From contig NC_053193.1 in assembly GCF_905163445.1 (NCBI RefSeq), positions 8,556,001-8,620,000 of the forward strand: a stretch of 64,000 nucleotides of DNA, read 5' to 3'. Positions within the stretch are counted from its first letter, which is position 1, and every line of letters begins with the position of its first letter. The notes below the pieces were generated by a model. It made no database searches. It was not told the DNA's origin and saw nothing but the letters and a program-made list of their open reading frames with translations. The stretch comes from Pararge aegeria. Lineage: Eukaryota > Arthropoda > Insecta > Lepidoptera > Nymphalidae. The position numbers were made by a program, and so were the translations under genes. Positions 13,201 through 22,430 of the stretch are shown here, piece after piece.

Positions 13201-16200
13201 ACACTACCGCACGGATTCGACTGAAACTCAAAATCGTGACAGATTTCATTCTCGACCCCGGAGAAATCCAAGGTTACCCTGCGATTAGTGATCAGCTTAA
13301 TTTCACGTTGATGAGCTATAACTATAGCTATTGCTTGCCTTAACAAACTTCCTAGAAATTAGATTTGTACTGTGCGAGTGCGCCCCACTGTGTTACCCGC
13401 GATGAAGAAGTCTTTTCACGTAACTGCAATAAGAAATGTTACGTGTACAGACTTATTCACCACGAGGCGCATTTAGTACATTAAAACATCTTATGAAAAC
13501 ATCACTGTCAAATATTTGAAATGCACATTTAACTTTTCATACATACATTTTAACAAATATCACTAGTGTCGTATCTCAGCTTATGCCCATAATGTTTGGC
13601 TAAAATACAATGTAATGCTAACCTACGCCTTTATTTGAACTCAGATCCTTTGAAACGAATCAGTGATTTCAGATCCTTATCTAATCTGACCCTATAATTT
13701 ATAATTCTATGTTCATATTCACTTAATTTAATTTTAACATGCACTAGTAGAAGTTGGATTGATTTAGGATACTTATAATTTAAGCAGTTCGATATCACAT
13801 GCTTTAACAATGAACTAAAACATCGTGAGGAAACCTGCATACCTGAAAATTCCCCATAATGTTCTCAAGTTCACGTGAAATCTACCATTCCGCACTTGGC
13901 CAGCGTAGTAGACTATAGGCTATACAATTCTCAGAGAAGCGTAATGCGTTGATAATGATGATGATCATAACGTCAAAGTTGGAATGATTATATATATTTA
14001 TTATGTGGTGATTTACAGTGGAAACTCACCAGCTCGTTGGAGTATCGCGCAAACTCCAAGCGAGACACCACCACCAGCACCAATGGCCCACACACAAGTA
14101 TCGTCATCAGCTGCACATTCCCACCCACCTGCACGCATGTTTGGGGACACTGTTACAGCTCATCACATGGCCAAGGTACAAGTACACGAAAAAAAAACTA
14201 ATTAACTTTTTATTGATCAAATATCTATTCATATCAAAATTGAATATAAAAATGGAATTTTATAAATTAGGATTTTGTATGTAATCTAAAGAAATCTATT
14301 ATATTATTTTATTTATAGTAACTCTTGAACCTATTGCAATATTTTTTGTTCCAGGGTCGTCTTGCAAACAGTTCACCTGGGTTACCTCCAACTTTGCCAG
14401 CACCGTCTCCAAGTGCTCTGAGCACTTCAGCGAGCGCTAACTTCCATCCTACGCCAATCGCTGCAGCTTCAGGCGCTATCAAGAATTCTACATCAGCTGC
14501 CAGTTTTACTACACATGCTGTCATAGAAACTAGAACTTTTGGTCCTCAAACTCTGCCTATGAGATCACAGGTAAGATTATCAATGAATAGTTTGACTTAA
14601 TATTTTGATTTTATATTAGTTTCTTAACTAAATATCTTTTAAATTTTAGGTCGCTCAAAAAACAGGTCCTGCAAAGACAGTGGTCTCAGCCGTGGGTGCT
14701 GTAGGCAACGTCTCGTTACACAGTTCAAATGACTCAGGATTTTCGAACGAACCTCCTCCACAACCTGATATCGACTATAGTGATGAAGAGGCACAACGAC
14801 TCCGTGTCCCAATCAGGTACATTAGAACTTAAGTTTAGAATTTTCTTGATGTGCTTGCTTTTTATTTGTTGCTTTTTCTTGTAGTAGTAGAGCTAGTTTT
14901 CATTTTATTTTAATTTGCTAATTATTTTTATAGTAAATCTGCTCAACAAAACTTGGAACGCAAAGCCTATCTGTTAAAAACACAAAGCTTGAAACGTGGT
15001 CCAAGGCCAAATAACACAAATAATGGATACCTGACAGATGATCAACAATTGCTTCTGCGCAATATGTTAGATATGGATAAAGATTCTCAAAAAATAAAAA
15101 GAACCAAATCATTTTGGAAGTTTGGCCGTACAACATCCGAAGAAATTATGGAAGGTATGTCTCTTTGGCAACATAGGGACATTGTGGATACTGTACCAGA
15201 ATATAAGAAAAAATTATTTGTGAAATTGAAGAAAGAATTACGACCAGCTCCAGATGTACCAGAGTCAAAAAAGCAAAACGGACAGGATAAATCCCCGACA
15301 GCAGAAAACGTCCCGGTGCGACCACAAGAAACAATAGATAGAAAAGACATTAAAGTTAATAACGGAATGCGACAGGCTAGAAGTTTAGGCTCTATTCAGC
15401 ATGAAGAACGGGCTGAAAAGGAGAAGAAAGGGCAAATGAATTACCATCATAATCAAATGATAAATAAAAAAAGCTTTTCTGAGAAATCTATTGCAGAAGA
15501 AAAGCAGGATGAATTTATACCACGTAATGAATCTCGACATTCTGACTTAACTAACAGCAGTACTATTAAAACAAACTTTGAAAACAGTTTCTACAATGAT
15601 GAAAATGGTGATGGATTTGTGATGAAAACTGTAAAGCGACGAGAAATCTTGCAACGATATGATAACGAAAGTAATTCTGATAACAATTCTGTAGCTTCCA
15701 GTACAGATCCTTATGATTGTATTATTGTCGATGACCATATGACTCCAAAAAATCAACAAGAGCTTGATCGACGTCGCCAAGCACAACATATAGATAACGA
15801 AGTGAAAAACAATAAAGAAAATGCATATATGCCTGAATTTGAAGAAATTGAAGTGACACCCATAAAACCGCACGTAAGAGCAACTATGTCAACAGAAAAG
15901 TTAAAAAAATCTTCACATGAACGATCCCCACCTAAAGTTATGGAATTTAAAACTTTTAAGGATACATCAAAAGAAATAAAAGCCTTTTCCGCATCTTCTG
16001 AAACACTTAAATATCAAGACGGTGACCAGCCAACTGATAGATATGGTATTCCCATTGAGCGAAACAATAACGATATAAGGAATGAGGATGCATACAATGA
16101 AAACGATGAGGGTACTTTAAAATACAAGAAAAGGCAAAGTGAAGAAAAACTACGAAAACATAATTTCGAAAATGGAAATAGTAAAGAATATCCACAAGCT

Positions 16201-16728
16201 GAACTGAGAAATCAAAAAAAAGAGAAACGATCTTACGAATCAAATGAACCAAGAATAGATTATTCGTTGGATAGACGACATAGCAGAAAAGATTTCACAG
16301 ATACCAAGAACCGTGAAAACAAATCAAGAAATAAGATTAACCGGAGTTATGATGATAGCACCCTACCGCATAGTGGCAGACGAGAAGAAAGGTACTACGA
16401 GTCAAACATATCGTACTTTAGTGATCAAGAGAGGCGCTCATCACGATATGATTATGAAACAGATTCTAAGAAAGCAGAGAAATCAAAGATTAAACAAGAA
16501 GAAGCTCGACTAGAGGCAAGGCGTTTTATGGACCAGCGAAACGAAGCGCCTTACAGTGAATCTGATGATCAGAAATTCAATGAAGCATTAAAACAACAAA
16601 GACCACAGCTATTGCCTCGTACAAAATTATTGAAAAGGAATGTAGATGGAACTGAACTACCCGAAGAAGGTCACACATTTGGGCCTTGGTACGATTTGTG
16701 GGGTCGGGAAACTGCCATGTACAAGTAG
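1145..16728 (+). CDS. IRSp53: IRSp53/BAIAP2-family I-BAR and SH3 protein, 3' thirteen exons (5' end outside window)
   Basis: Members of this family bind PI(4,5)P2-rich membrane through the I-BAR (IMD) domain, bend it outward into filopodia or ruffles, and recruit actin regulators of the WAVE/Ena class through SH3. Joining 1145-1220, 3395-3487, 5546-5607, 6180-6251, 8196-8333, 9910-9975, 10325-10516, 11100-11319, 12469-12724, 14019-14175, 14355-14570, 14650-14816 and 14934-16728 keeps one frame for 3510 nt: 1169 residues plus TAG. Numbering from the first visible codon, the IMD spans about 1-233, with a basic patch KKQRKKK at 126-132 and a TQERRRYGFVLERQCSLAKH motif near its end that closely matches vertebrate IRSp53. 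SH3 is about 331-388 (ALYAY, GWQYGE, GWFP). Residues 393-571 are Pro/Ser/Thr-rich and 573-1169 are highly charged and probably disordered. All introns are GT-AG. The start codon and first IMD residues lie upstream. Confidence in the family is very high; orthology to Drosophila IRSp53 is inferred. Confidence 0.93.
1740..2770. repeat. Degenerate tandem repeat array, about three units, in IRSp53 intron
   Basis: Similar blocks recur: CAATAAACTTTACCATTGTG near 2058 and CAATAAACTTTGCCATTGCG near 2273; CTCTTGATACTTGG near 2092 and TTCTTGATACTTAG near 2602; GCTAAGACGTTAAACG near 2152 and GCTAAGACGTTTAAAG near 2659; TTCCAGATCTA near 1756 and near 2540. Units are diverged and of unequal length. No coding match is recognised. 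Confidence 0.5.
3395..3487 (+). CDS. IRSp53: IRSp53 exon b (IMD)
   Basis: Acceptor CACCAG ends at 3394; donor GTAATA starts at 3488. It reads GAAAASRLYVDAVGKLGRQA onward in the frame that begins with a shared Gly codon, corresponding to the AAKGYFDALVKMGELA region of vertebrate IMD. 93 nt, phase 1 to phase 1. Confidence 0.9.
4790..4990 (+). repeat. Non-LTR retrotransposon 3'-end remnants
   Basis: 4795-4860 resembles the LINE tail block seen better at 27335 (AAGTTTGTTGTGGGTTTCTAC). 4885-4990 holds AATTCAAAATTC repeats and TTCAAGTAGGCCTAATATAA, the same tail block found inverted at 27480 and at 47064. Fragmentary and non-coding. Confidence 0.45.
5045..5356 (-). repeat. SINE family C, near full length
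   Basis: On the - strand it begins with a tRNA-like head (AAGCGGTGATAGCCCAGTGG, then GAGTTCTAATCCCAGC near 5290) and runs into the family body (GGAAAATATCGTGAGG, CCAATCCGCACTGGGCGAC, CCGTACCCCCTAGTGGGCC). Other copies are at 19070, 31540, 32583, 42440, 42885, 44800 and 57870. Confidence 0.75.
5546..5607 (+). CDS. IRSp53: IRSp53 exon c (IMD)
   Basis: Acceptor TTCCAG ends at 5545; donor GTAAGT starts at 5608. Encodes TALMKVVEVYREIQDQQMNI, matching the IMD segment that in vertebrates reads QMAEVHRQIQNQ. Ends in phase 0. Confidence 0.9.
6180..6251 (+). CDS. IRSp53: IRSp53 exon d (IMD)
   Basis: Acceptor TTATAG ends at 6179; donor GTTGGT starts at 6252. Exactly 24 codons, LKAFYVDLLVPLETNLEKDT onward, equivalent to the LKSFHNELLTQLEQKVELD helix of IMD. 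Confidence 0.88.
6268..6550 (+). repeat. Lepidopteran 'GTTGCCYGCGACTTCG' repeat
   Basis: Starts at the common block GTTGTTGCCTGCGACTTCG and ends with a Helitron- or RTE-like tail (CCGTTCAGCCGTTCTGGAG; TTCGCATTAATAAAATTAGT). It begins 16 bases after the donor of IRSp53 exon d. Class not settled. Confidence 0.55.
7420..7840 (-). pseudogene. LINE endonuclease/reverse-transcriptase C-terminal remnant
   Basis: A - strand frame (7816 to 7496) reads GHMLREKREKWTKAFTEWEV, then RQRKRWVDDIKQTAGILWSR and NRHTWKHLEEAYAS. This RWxDDIxxxAGxxW...NRxxWxxLEEAY pattern is the usual C-terminus of insect RTE-type LINE polyproteins. The rest of the ORF is absent, so it is a 5'-truncated dead copy inside an IRSp53 intron. 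Confidence 0.75.
8196..8333 (+). CDS. IRSp53: IRSp53 exon e (IMD basic patch)
   Basis: Acceptor TTTCAG ends at 8195; donor GTAATA starts at 8334. 46 codons. Carries the lysine-rich KKQRKKKTNVTK stretch at the position of the lipid-binding lysine cluster of vertebrate IMD. Confidence 0.9.
8831..8905. repeat. 22-bp imperfect tandem repeat plus perfect 17-bp hairpin
   Basis: GTTAATAACCTACAAGATAG at 8831 is followed by GTTAATAACCTAGAAGATAA at 8853. The second copy leads into AGATAAACTTAAAAACC (8867-8883), a 5-base loop, and its exact reverse complement (8889-8905). Located in the IRSp53 intron before exon f. Confidence 0.85.
9278..9335 (-). repeat. SINE family C fragment
   Basis: About 55 bases (GTTAAGACCGTAGTCCACCACGCTGGCCCAGTGCGG region) of the SINE C body. 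Flanks are unrelated. Confidence 0.55.
9910..9975 (+). CDS. IRSp53: IRSp53 exon f (IMD)
   Basis: Acceptor TTACAG ends at 9909; donor GTAAGT starts at 9976. 22 codons, SMQILEEEKTKLDAFCEQSL onward, a coiled helix of IMD. Phase 0 on both sides. Confidence 0.88.
10325..10516 (+). CDS. IRSp53: IRSp53 exon g (end of IMD)
   Basis: Acceptor CAACAG ends at 10324; donor GTAAGA starts at 10517. 64 codons. TQERRRYGFVLERQC and AKHWLAYHSAG are near-diagnostic for the IRSp53/MIM IMD C-terminal helix (vertebrate TEERRRFCFLVEKQC, AKNSAAYHSKG). Confidence 0.92.
11100..11319 (+). CDS. IRSp53: IRSp53 exon h (Ser-rich linker)
   Basis: Acceptor TTACAG ends at 11099; donor GTAAAT starts at 11320. Encodes QVSFWADEDVYASPRNGDDD onward, an acidic and then Ser/Arg-rich linker between IMD and SH3 with several candidate basophilic phosphorylation sites (RKTRS, SRAKS). 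No fold is recognised. Confidence 0.85.
11515..11790 (+). repeat. Interspersed repeat family D, copy 1
   Basis: Shares blocks AAACAGA(A/G)CAACACTTTGCA, GCGGT(A/G)GTACTTCCC and GAGCTCTGTCAC with copies at 24275 and 50510. Probably a LINE 3' region. It lies downstream of IRSp53 exon h and does not interrupt it. Confidence 0.6.
12469..12724 (+). CDS. IRSp53: IRSp53 exon i (SH3 domain)
   Basis: Acceptor TTTCAG ends at 12468; donor GTACGT starts at 12725. Contains a complete SH3: ALYAY at 334-338, LSFQQGDILALL, GWQYGE at 363-368 and GWFPLAY at 376-382. It shares the KT/RT-x-GWFP spacing of IRSp53 SH3, whose partners include WAVE2, Ena/Mena and Eps8. Confidence 0.93.
13795..13965 (+). repeat. SINE family C fragment
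   Basis: Blocks CATCGTGAGGAAACCTGCAT, CCATAATGTTCTCAAG and CCGCACTTGGCCAGCGTAG match family C in + orientation. Head and tail are missing; a short GATGATGATGATC follows. Confidence 0.65.
14019..14175 (+). CDS. IRSp53: IRSp53 exon j (Pro-rich)
   Basis: Acceptor TTACAG ends at 14018; donor GTACAA starts at 14176. Phase 2 entry, phase 0 exit. Encodes a His/Pro/Ser-rich segment (SETPPPAPMAH) with no recognised domain. Confidence 0.82.
14355..14570 (+). CDS. IRSp53: IRSp53 exon k (Pro/Ser/Ala-rich)
   Basis: Acceptor TTCCAG ends at 14354; donor GTAAGA starts at 14571. 72 codons in phase 0. Low-complexity LPPTLPAPSPSALSTSASAN-type sequence, probably a flexible linker with possible SH3-ligand PxxP motifs. 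Confidence 0.85.
14650..14816 (+). CDS. IRSp53: IRSp53 exon l
   Basis: Acceptor TTTTAG ends at 14649; donor GTACAT starts at 14817. Encodes 55 residues plus two bases. Ends in an acidic motif, SNDSGFSNEPPPQPDIDYSD, that may be a docking or phosphorylation segment; function not recognised. Confidence 0.85.
14934..16728 (+). CDS. IRSp53: IRSp53 terminal exon m (597-residue charged tail)
   Basis: Acceptor TTATAG ends at 14933; the exon completes a Ser codon and then reads 597 codons without interruption to TAG at 16726-16728. The first part (573 to about 670) is the most ordered-looking: LERKAYLLKTQSLKRG, then KRTKSFWKFGRTTSEEIMEG and LWQHRDIVDTVPEYKKKLF. The rest is rich in Lys, Glu, Arg, Asp and Asn with repeated KE/RRE clusters, so it is probably disordered. 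The C-terminus EEGHTFGPWYDLWGRETAMY has conserved-looking aromatics. No WH2 motif was found. An uninterrupted frame of this length in AT-rich DNA supports real coding. Confidence 0.9.
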
Positions 16729-17395
16729 ATTCAGGTTTGATTTAAAGTATAAGATTTTCTATTCTAGTGGTTCTAGTTAGGAATGTGTAACAATACCATT
16801 ATTTTTTTAAGTACTTGTTTACTTTCTTAATGTAGGATTTATCTTATAACATGCACTTTTATTATTTCGCACTGTATTTACATTTCATTTTAGAGTGTAC
16901 TTTAAATTCAACTCACAGTAAAAAATAAGGTATAACATTATTTTAATTTTTTTGTAAATGTTGTTGTTATGTAATTTTAAAGCTAGATCAGAGAACGCTA
17001 GTATTTTTATCGATATATTTTAAACATCATCTGTTTTTTAATGAAAAAATAATTTCGAATAGGTTTTAAAATCAGGTTGTATCCTAAAGAAATTAAACCT
17101 TTTGGTTATTGATGGCAGAGAAAGCTGGTTAAAATAAATATTTTACTTACTACAAAGTTTTTTTTCAATATTATTAATGTTGCCCTATATTCTTGGATTC
17201 ATATATTTTTGAATTACAAATTGCCAAATCTTTAGAAACATTCCTTTTGACCCAGGCCGCAACAATTCGCCACGGTGAAACTAAGAAAAGCATTGACGAA
17301 TGATCGCTCGTCGCCCGCTATCGAGTAATTAAGTTATATTTTATATATATTATATATACCTTTATTACGTTTATTTTGTTAAATAAAATATATTA
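16729..17395 (+). other. IRSp53: IRSp53 3' UTR with candidate polyadenylation signals
   Basis: AT-rich sequence follows the stop codon without another frame. AATAAA hexamers occur at 17133-17138 and 17382-17387, either of which could end the transcript. The exact cleavage site cannot be read from sequence alone. Confidence 0.55.
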
Positions 17396-17654
17396 TTATG
17401 TAAATTAGAAACGTCGTGTATTTTGTACAGTTAAATATTAATAGTTTAAGAAAGAATATATCACAATTTTTATAATAATTAAATAGTTGTTTTATTTATC
17501 ATATCGCGCCTTTCGGTAAAAAATCCTGGGTTAGGATCAAAGAAGAATTTACTTCTTCTTACAGATTTCTCTTTAGAGATAAGCTACCTTTTGACACTTC
17601 CTGACCTTTTTATACATAGTTTTGTTTTTTTTTGGTAATTTTGGTACCAATTTG

Positions 17655-17930
17655 GTCAGCCGGTTGTCGCAATGGGCAGAGATCCTGCTTTCTGCATCCA
17701 AGGCCGTGGGTTCGATTCCCACAACTGGAAAAATGTTTGTGTGATGAATATTAATGTTTTTCAGTGTGGGTGGGTGGGTGTTAATCTGTATAAGTATTTA
17801 TGTGTATTATATTCAAAAAAATATTCATCAGCTATCTTAGTACCCATAACACAATCTACGCTTACTTTGGGGCTAGATGGCGATGTGTTTATTGTTGTAG
17901 TATATTTATTAAAAAAAAAAAAAAAAATTT
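17655..17930 (+). repeat. tRNA-derived SINE, family A, full length with poly(A)
   Basis: The head contains the Pol III B-box-like GGTTCGATTCC at 17709-17719 after AAGGCCGTG. The body runs TTTGTGTGATGAA ... CATCAGCTATCTTAGTACCC ... CTTACTTTGGGGCTAGATGG ... GTAGTATATTTATT and ends in about 18 A. Length near 275. Resembles nymphalid Metulj-type SINEs. It starts about 270 bases after the last IRSp53 poly(A) signal. Other copies are at 24980, 35131, 40028 and 48391. Confidence 0.8.
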
Positions 17931-18776
17931 CAGCGTAAATATATGAGCATCCTTAAGTAGTTTTACTAAAATTTAACAACTTCAAACATTTTTTGAGACG
18001 GAATTCCTATTCCTTGATACAAAAATCATAATCGTAAATAACTAAAACGCAACTTATTGATTAAGAAAGAGAACAAAAAAAGAGCATAACAAAGTAATGA
18101 TTCTTTCTAACACCCATATAAAGTTTTCATATTATTCCACCCCGCGGGCATCAACAGCGTGACGTATGGTAAAGGGCCCCACGGAAACACGTGATAAATC
18201 ATCAGCCATTGTCACGCTCACGGGTGCAATTGACATTGATTTTTCTTCCCTGCGCCCATCCCCCTTGTCATGCTCATATAGAGTTTAGGGATATCGGCGT
18301 TGAATAGATATTTTTGATTTAGTCGCCGCACAAACGTAAGTTAAAATCAAAATACAAGAAGTTATTTATTCATATAATGTTCAACATCTCATGAAGCGTG
18401 TTTATATTGATAGTGAGTTGAAAGTGATACAATTTGTTTTTTAAGTATTTTTTTTTCCGCAAATTATCTAAGAAGAAGCTTAAAATTTAGAAGATTCTTT
18501 TGTCCGACTGCCCAAAAAAAGGGGAGCAATGTGTCCGAGGTTCATGTATGTATGTATGGAGTTTATATGTTCCACCATAACTTCTAAATGCTTGAAAAGA
18601 TTTTGATGCTTGCGGTATCGCTAAAATCAATGAGAATATCATCTTCAGACTTCAGTGACATTGAGAAAAAATCAATATGGCTGCTGTATGGCGCCATTTT
18701 AAAATGGCTAAATTTGCACCGCGTTGGTATCATTAATAACGTACTTGTTATACCTTGTATACGTTATACCTCGACT
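17931..18776. other. Intergenic, no gene seen
   Basis: No supported frame. 18130-18340 is less AT-rich and non-repetitive by eye (contains ACGGAAACACGTGATAAATC and CTTGTCATGCTCATATAG); it could be a conserved non-coding element or distal promoter, but nothing specific supports that. Confidence 0.3.
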
Positions 18777-18966
18777 GTAATCTCACCTGATGATGCAGTC
18801 TAAGGTGGCAGCGGGCTTACCTGTTAGAGAGTAAGGTAGTCATACTCTTAATGGGTTTCCACGCGACATCGCACCGGAACACTAAATCGCTTAGCCAAAG
18901 CCTCTGACGGGAATCGAACTCGGGACCTCCTACTTAAATTCATAGCGCTCTCCGCTGCGCCATAAT
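18777..18966 (-). repeat. SINE family B, partial
   Basis: The - strand head GGCGCAGCGGAGAGCGCTAT and GGTCCCGAGTTCGATTCCCG (tRNA-like B box) are clear. The body (GATTTAGTGTTCCGGTGCGA, TGTCGCGTGGAAACCCATTA) matches the copies at 22113 and 49508. Confidence 0.75.
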
Positions 18967-19069
18967 ATGCAAAAAAATATGTGGTAACTTAAAAAATATG
19001 CCAAAACCAAAAAAAAAAAAACAAGTTTGAAGAAGTAATGTTGCACTGATCACTGATGACTGAGAAGGA

Positions 19070-19375
19070 CCATCATCATGATCAACTCATTGCTGGCCCA
19101 GGACAGGGTCTCCTATCAGAATGAGGAGGGCATAGTATATCAAGCTGACCAAGTCCAGTTTAGTAGACTTCATAGCCCTTTCAGAACGTTATGGAGAACT
19201 CTCAGTGATGCAGGTTTTCTCCTGATGTTTTCCTACGCCGTTGAAGCAAGTGATATTTTAATTGCTTAAAACCTACATAAGTTAGAATAGTTAGAGGTGC
19301 TTGCTGGAGTTTGAACACGACCCCTCTAAAGTTGAGCCGAAGTCCTAAACACTAGGTTATCACCAATTCTTCTTC
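19070..19375 (-). repeat. SINE family C, near full length
   Basis: In + reading, the body ATCAACTCATTGCTGGCCCA ... GAACGTTATGGAGAACTCTC ... TTTTCCTACGCCGTTGAAGC is followed by the inverted tRNA-like head GTTTGAACACGACCCCTCTA ... CTAGGTTATCACCAATTC. Confidence 0.72.
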
Positions 19376-20134
19376 TAATACCAAGAATTCTTCTTGTTGT
19401 TAATTACTTGGTCGAAAAATGCAGTAGAAAATTACAATGAACATCAGGCATAGTCTAGCTAGTTAGTAGACAGCGCACGTGGGGTAAAACTAATCGCGAA
19501 CTGTTATCTTTTGGCTTAGTTTACAAATACCATTATCTCAGACTGATATTTTATAATAACTGTACTTGAATAAGCCATTATTTCTTCTACATATTTTATG
19601 TAGCTTTGTAATGGTGAAAGGATAATTAAAATCGATTCGGTACTTTCCAAAAAAACCAAAACTTTCCCCTTTATGATTTTAGTATAGACAAAGCAAATTA
19701 TTCATTGTACATCATGGAATAATGAAAAGTAACACCGGCTCCTATCGAATAAAAAAAAAAACATGATACATTAAAGCTGCCAAAACCGTATTGAGCTGTT
19801 ATGTAGATAGCTCAATATTGCTAGCAGCCTTTCCTTTTGCACATTGATCCCAACTAGCACAAACAGCCACACATTAAAAAACTCAGCACTAGCACAAAGC
19901 GCAAAGGAGCTGCGATTATGACGCAGGAAGCTCGACAGCGACTCGACCCGTCAAAAGGACCCATTTGTAAAGCCAGCGGAATATCTTTGTCAAAGTGAGT
20001 ATAACATTATGTAAGTATTTATATAGACTTACCTACTACTAACGATGAGAGGTGCCAAAGTTTTATTTCCTTGTGGGTTTGCGGCCGAGGGAAAATAAAT
20101 CTAATCCAAAATCTTCAGACAGAGAGAATCCAAA
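19376..20134. other. Intergenic; no gene confirmed
   Basis: Mostly AT-rich. 19919-19998 could be a short exon: ATG, 25 open codons, then the good donor GTGAGT at 19996. No partner exon or homology was found, so it is not called as a gene. Confidence 0.3.
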
Positions 20135-20255
20135 AAGGCATGCAAGTTTAGTCACGATGTTTTCCTTCACCGTTGAAGAAGTGATATTTTAATTGCTTAC
20201 AACGCATATACCTAATTTAGAAAAGTTAGTGGAGCGTGCCTTTACCCGCGACTGA
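20135..20255 (-). repeat. SINE family C fragment
   Basis: GCATGCAAGTTTAGTCACGA, TGTTTTCCTTCACCGTTGAA and the GTTAGTGGAGCGTGCC head-proximal part match family C. Both ends are truncated. Confidence 0.6.
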
Positions 20256-20894
20256 CTTTTTTTTCATCAATCAGTATCGTACTTTTTTTTACTTTATGCA
20301 CAAAATCAATAATATGGTCTGACGTCATAATATTATCTACTTAACAGTCCACCGTTGCATTGAAATTGACGTTTAACATATATGACACTCAAAGCCTACT
20401 CATTTAAATTTACGCTCCATTATGTGCAATTAATCCCGAATATATAAATATACCTACTAATTAACGAGATTGAAGTTGATCGCAGACTGTCACGAAGGCC
20501 CAAATTCGCACTATCCTGTATTTAAAATATTATTGACGTTAATAACAGTAAACTACTTAAGGCAAATCAAAGAAAAAAGGATATCATTGTCAGAGGCTGT
20601 ATTGGACCTACCTATTGCAAATTTTTATTTATTTATTTTTTACTAGACTCAGCAATATGTTAGGTTTTCCACGTACTATCTGGGTCCGTCAATTATGACT
20701 ATAATAAAAACTTACTTAAAGTCTCTTGGTCTTTCATCTCCTGCGGCCCTTTGGGCTTCTGTTCTTCTTTCTGGCTCTTATATCTCTGTCTTCTGTCTTA
20801 AATCATGTGTGCTTTTCTTGCGGCATTTGTTGGTCTCGAGGATATTGTAGCTGTTATGTATTTTCTTACATTTGAGCCACAAATGTACGTCTCT

Positions 20895-21215
20895 TGTGTC
20901 TTTCAGCTCTTGAAGATTTGCGGTGTTTGTGATTTTTGTGGTGCTTGTTTGTGTTAAATCAGTTTTGGATATTGCCGCTCTTATGGTTGTTACGTTCCCC
21001 GGGACATGTCTCACAGTTAGTTCTTGAGTTTTTGGCGTCTCATGTATCTTTTGCATTTCTTTCAGCTCTTTAAGCTTTTGCGTTGTTTGTGATTTTTGTG
21101 GTGTTTGTTTGTCTTGAACCACTTTTAGATATTGCCGCTCTTATGGTTGTTACGTCCCCCGGGACAAGTTACGCAGTTCTTGAGTTTTTGGCGTCTCATG
21201 TGTTTTTTGTGGCTC
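20895..21215. repeat. Tandem duplication, two units of about 160 bp
   Basis: TTTCAGCTCTT at 20901/21060, GATTTTTGTGGTG at 20931/21091, ATATTGCCGCTCTTATGGTT at about 20969/21130 and TTCTTGAGTTTTTGGCGTCT at 21021/21177 recur with a period of 156-160 bp, with small indels. Both strands hold short open frames (20778-21122 on -, 21083-21364 on +). No domain is recognised, and the repeat shifts frame between units, which argues against coding. Confidence 0.75.
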
Positions 21216-22112
21216 TAGATGCCTTAACGGATCTTATAGCAGTATTGGTTCATTTGGTTTTTGTCTCTGTGCTGGATTTTGCTGCTCTTGTTATACCTAT
21301 TTCCCCTTTTAAGTGTCTCGCAGCTTTAATTGTATATGCATCTCTAGATATGCGGCTGTTTTAGAATAGGTGGATTTGGTAGCCCTAGTGCTTCTTTCGG
21401 CAATGTGCTATTAACTTTAAAAAGAATTTATCAACACATCGCAGCGATGACAAACAAAATGCTTAGAAATACGAAGACGGGTAGGTGTCGATATAAAAAT
21501 CAATTTGCACTGCAAATCGAGTGAACAGGCCAATGCTTTCCGAGCCATCGGATCCCTTCGTGCTTCTTGGCTTGGAAATATCCACCGTATTTATTAAAAA
21601 AAACGTGCAGTTGCTATAGTAAGAAAGGTGACTTTGAGTTTTGACGCTAAAGGAGGCTGCCTGTAAGAGTATGGTTGTAGCAATAAGGCCGCTTTTGTAT
21701 GCCTTAATTTTTTGGTTTTTTTTTATTTATTTATTTGTATATGTATTGTATGTGTGTGTGTGCATGTTTGTATGTGTATTTTAAAAATATTTTTTCATTT
21801 TAAAATATTTTAAAAGTATTTCTTCTTTTTATTCTATGTTGGCAATGGGCTAGGCTCATTAAGCCGAGGGCCTGTCAGTAATTTGAATGATGTTGGACTA
21901 TCGACCTCGCAGTAGAAAACGCTGCGCTGGTAGAAACACTACGACTTGACGACGACTGAAACACTTGCAGGTTGTCAAAAATGGCATGAAACTGAAGTCT
22001 GTGGATCTGCCTGTAAAATAACTATGCTAAGCAGTAGACATCTATCGAATGAGATGATAGTGGCATCTGATACCATTATGATCTGATACCACTGAGTAAA
22101 AATCCAATTCCA

Positions 22113-22430
22113 TTACAAGTTAGCCCCTGACTACAATCTAACCTGGTGGTAAGTGATGATGCAATGATGTCAAAGATGGTACCGGGCTTACCTGTTTGGG
22201 ATTATGGTCATACCCCTAATCGGTTTCTACGCGACAGCGCACCGGAACCCTAAATCGCTTAGCGGCTCGTCTTTGGCAGTAGGGTGGTAACTAGCCACGG
22301 CCAAACACCCACCAGACCTGACCAGAGCAAATTCCGAAATTATAAATTCCAATATTGCCACTGCCGGAAATCAAACCCGGGACCTCCAATTTAAATTCAC
22401 AGCGCCCACCGTTGCGCCAGGGAGATCGTC
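22113..22430 (-). repeat. SINE family B, near full length
   Basis: The - strand runs from the head TGGCGCAACGGTGGGCGCTG and GGTCCCGGGTTTGATTTCCG through GGTCTGGTGGGTGTTTGG, GGCTAGTTACCACCCTACTG and ACCGATTAGGGGTATGACC to the tail TAGATTGTAGTCAGGGGCTA. The best example together with 49508. Confidence 0.8.

Noticed and set aside
17661..17735. tRNA gene
   Set aside because: The B box and tRNA-like head belong to SINE family A: no proper cloverleaf, and the same head plus body recurs at five places.
20778..21364. Real protein genes on opposite strands
   Set aside because: Both frames lie in a tandem repeat whose period is not a multiple of three; no domain, no splice context.
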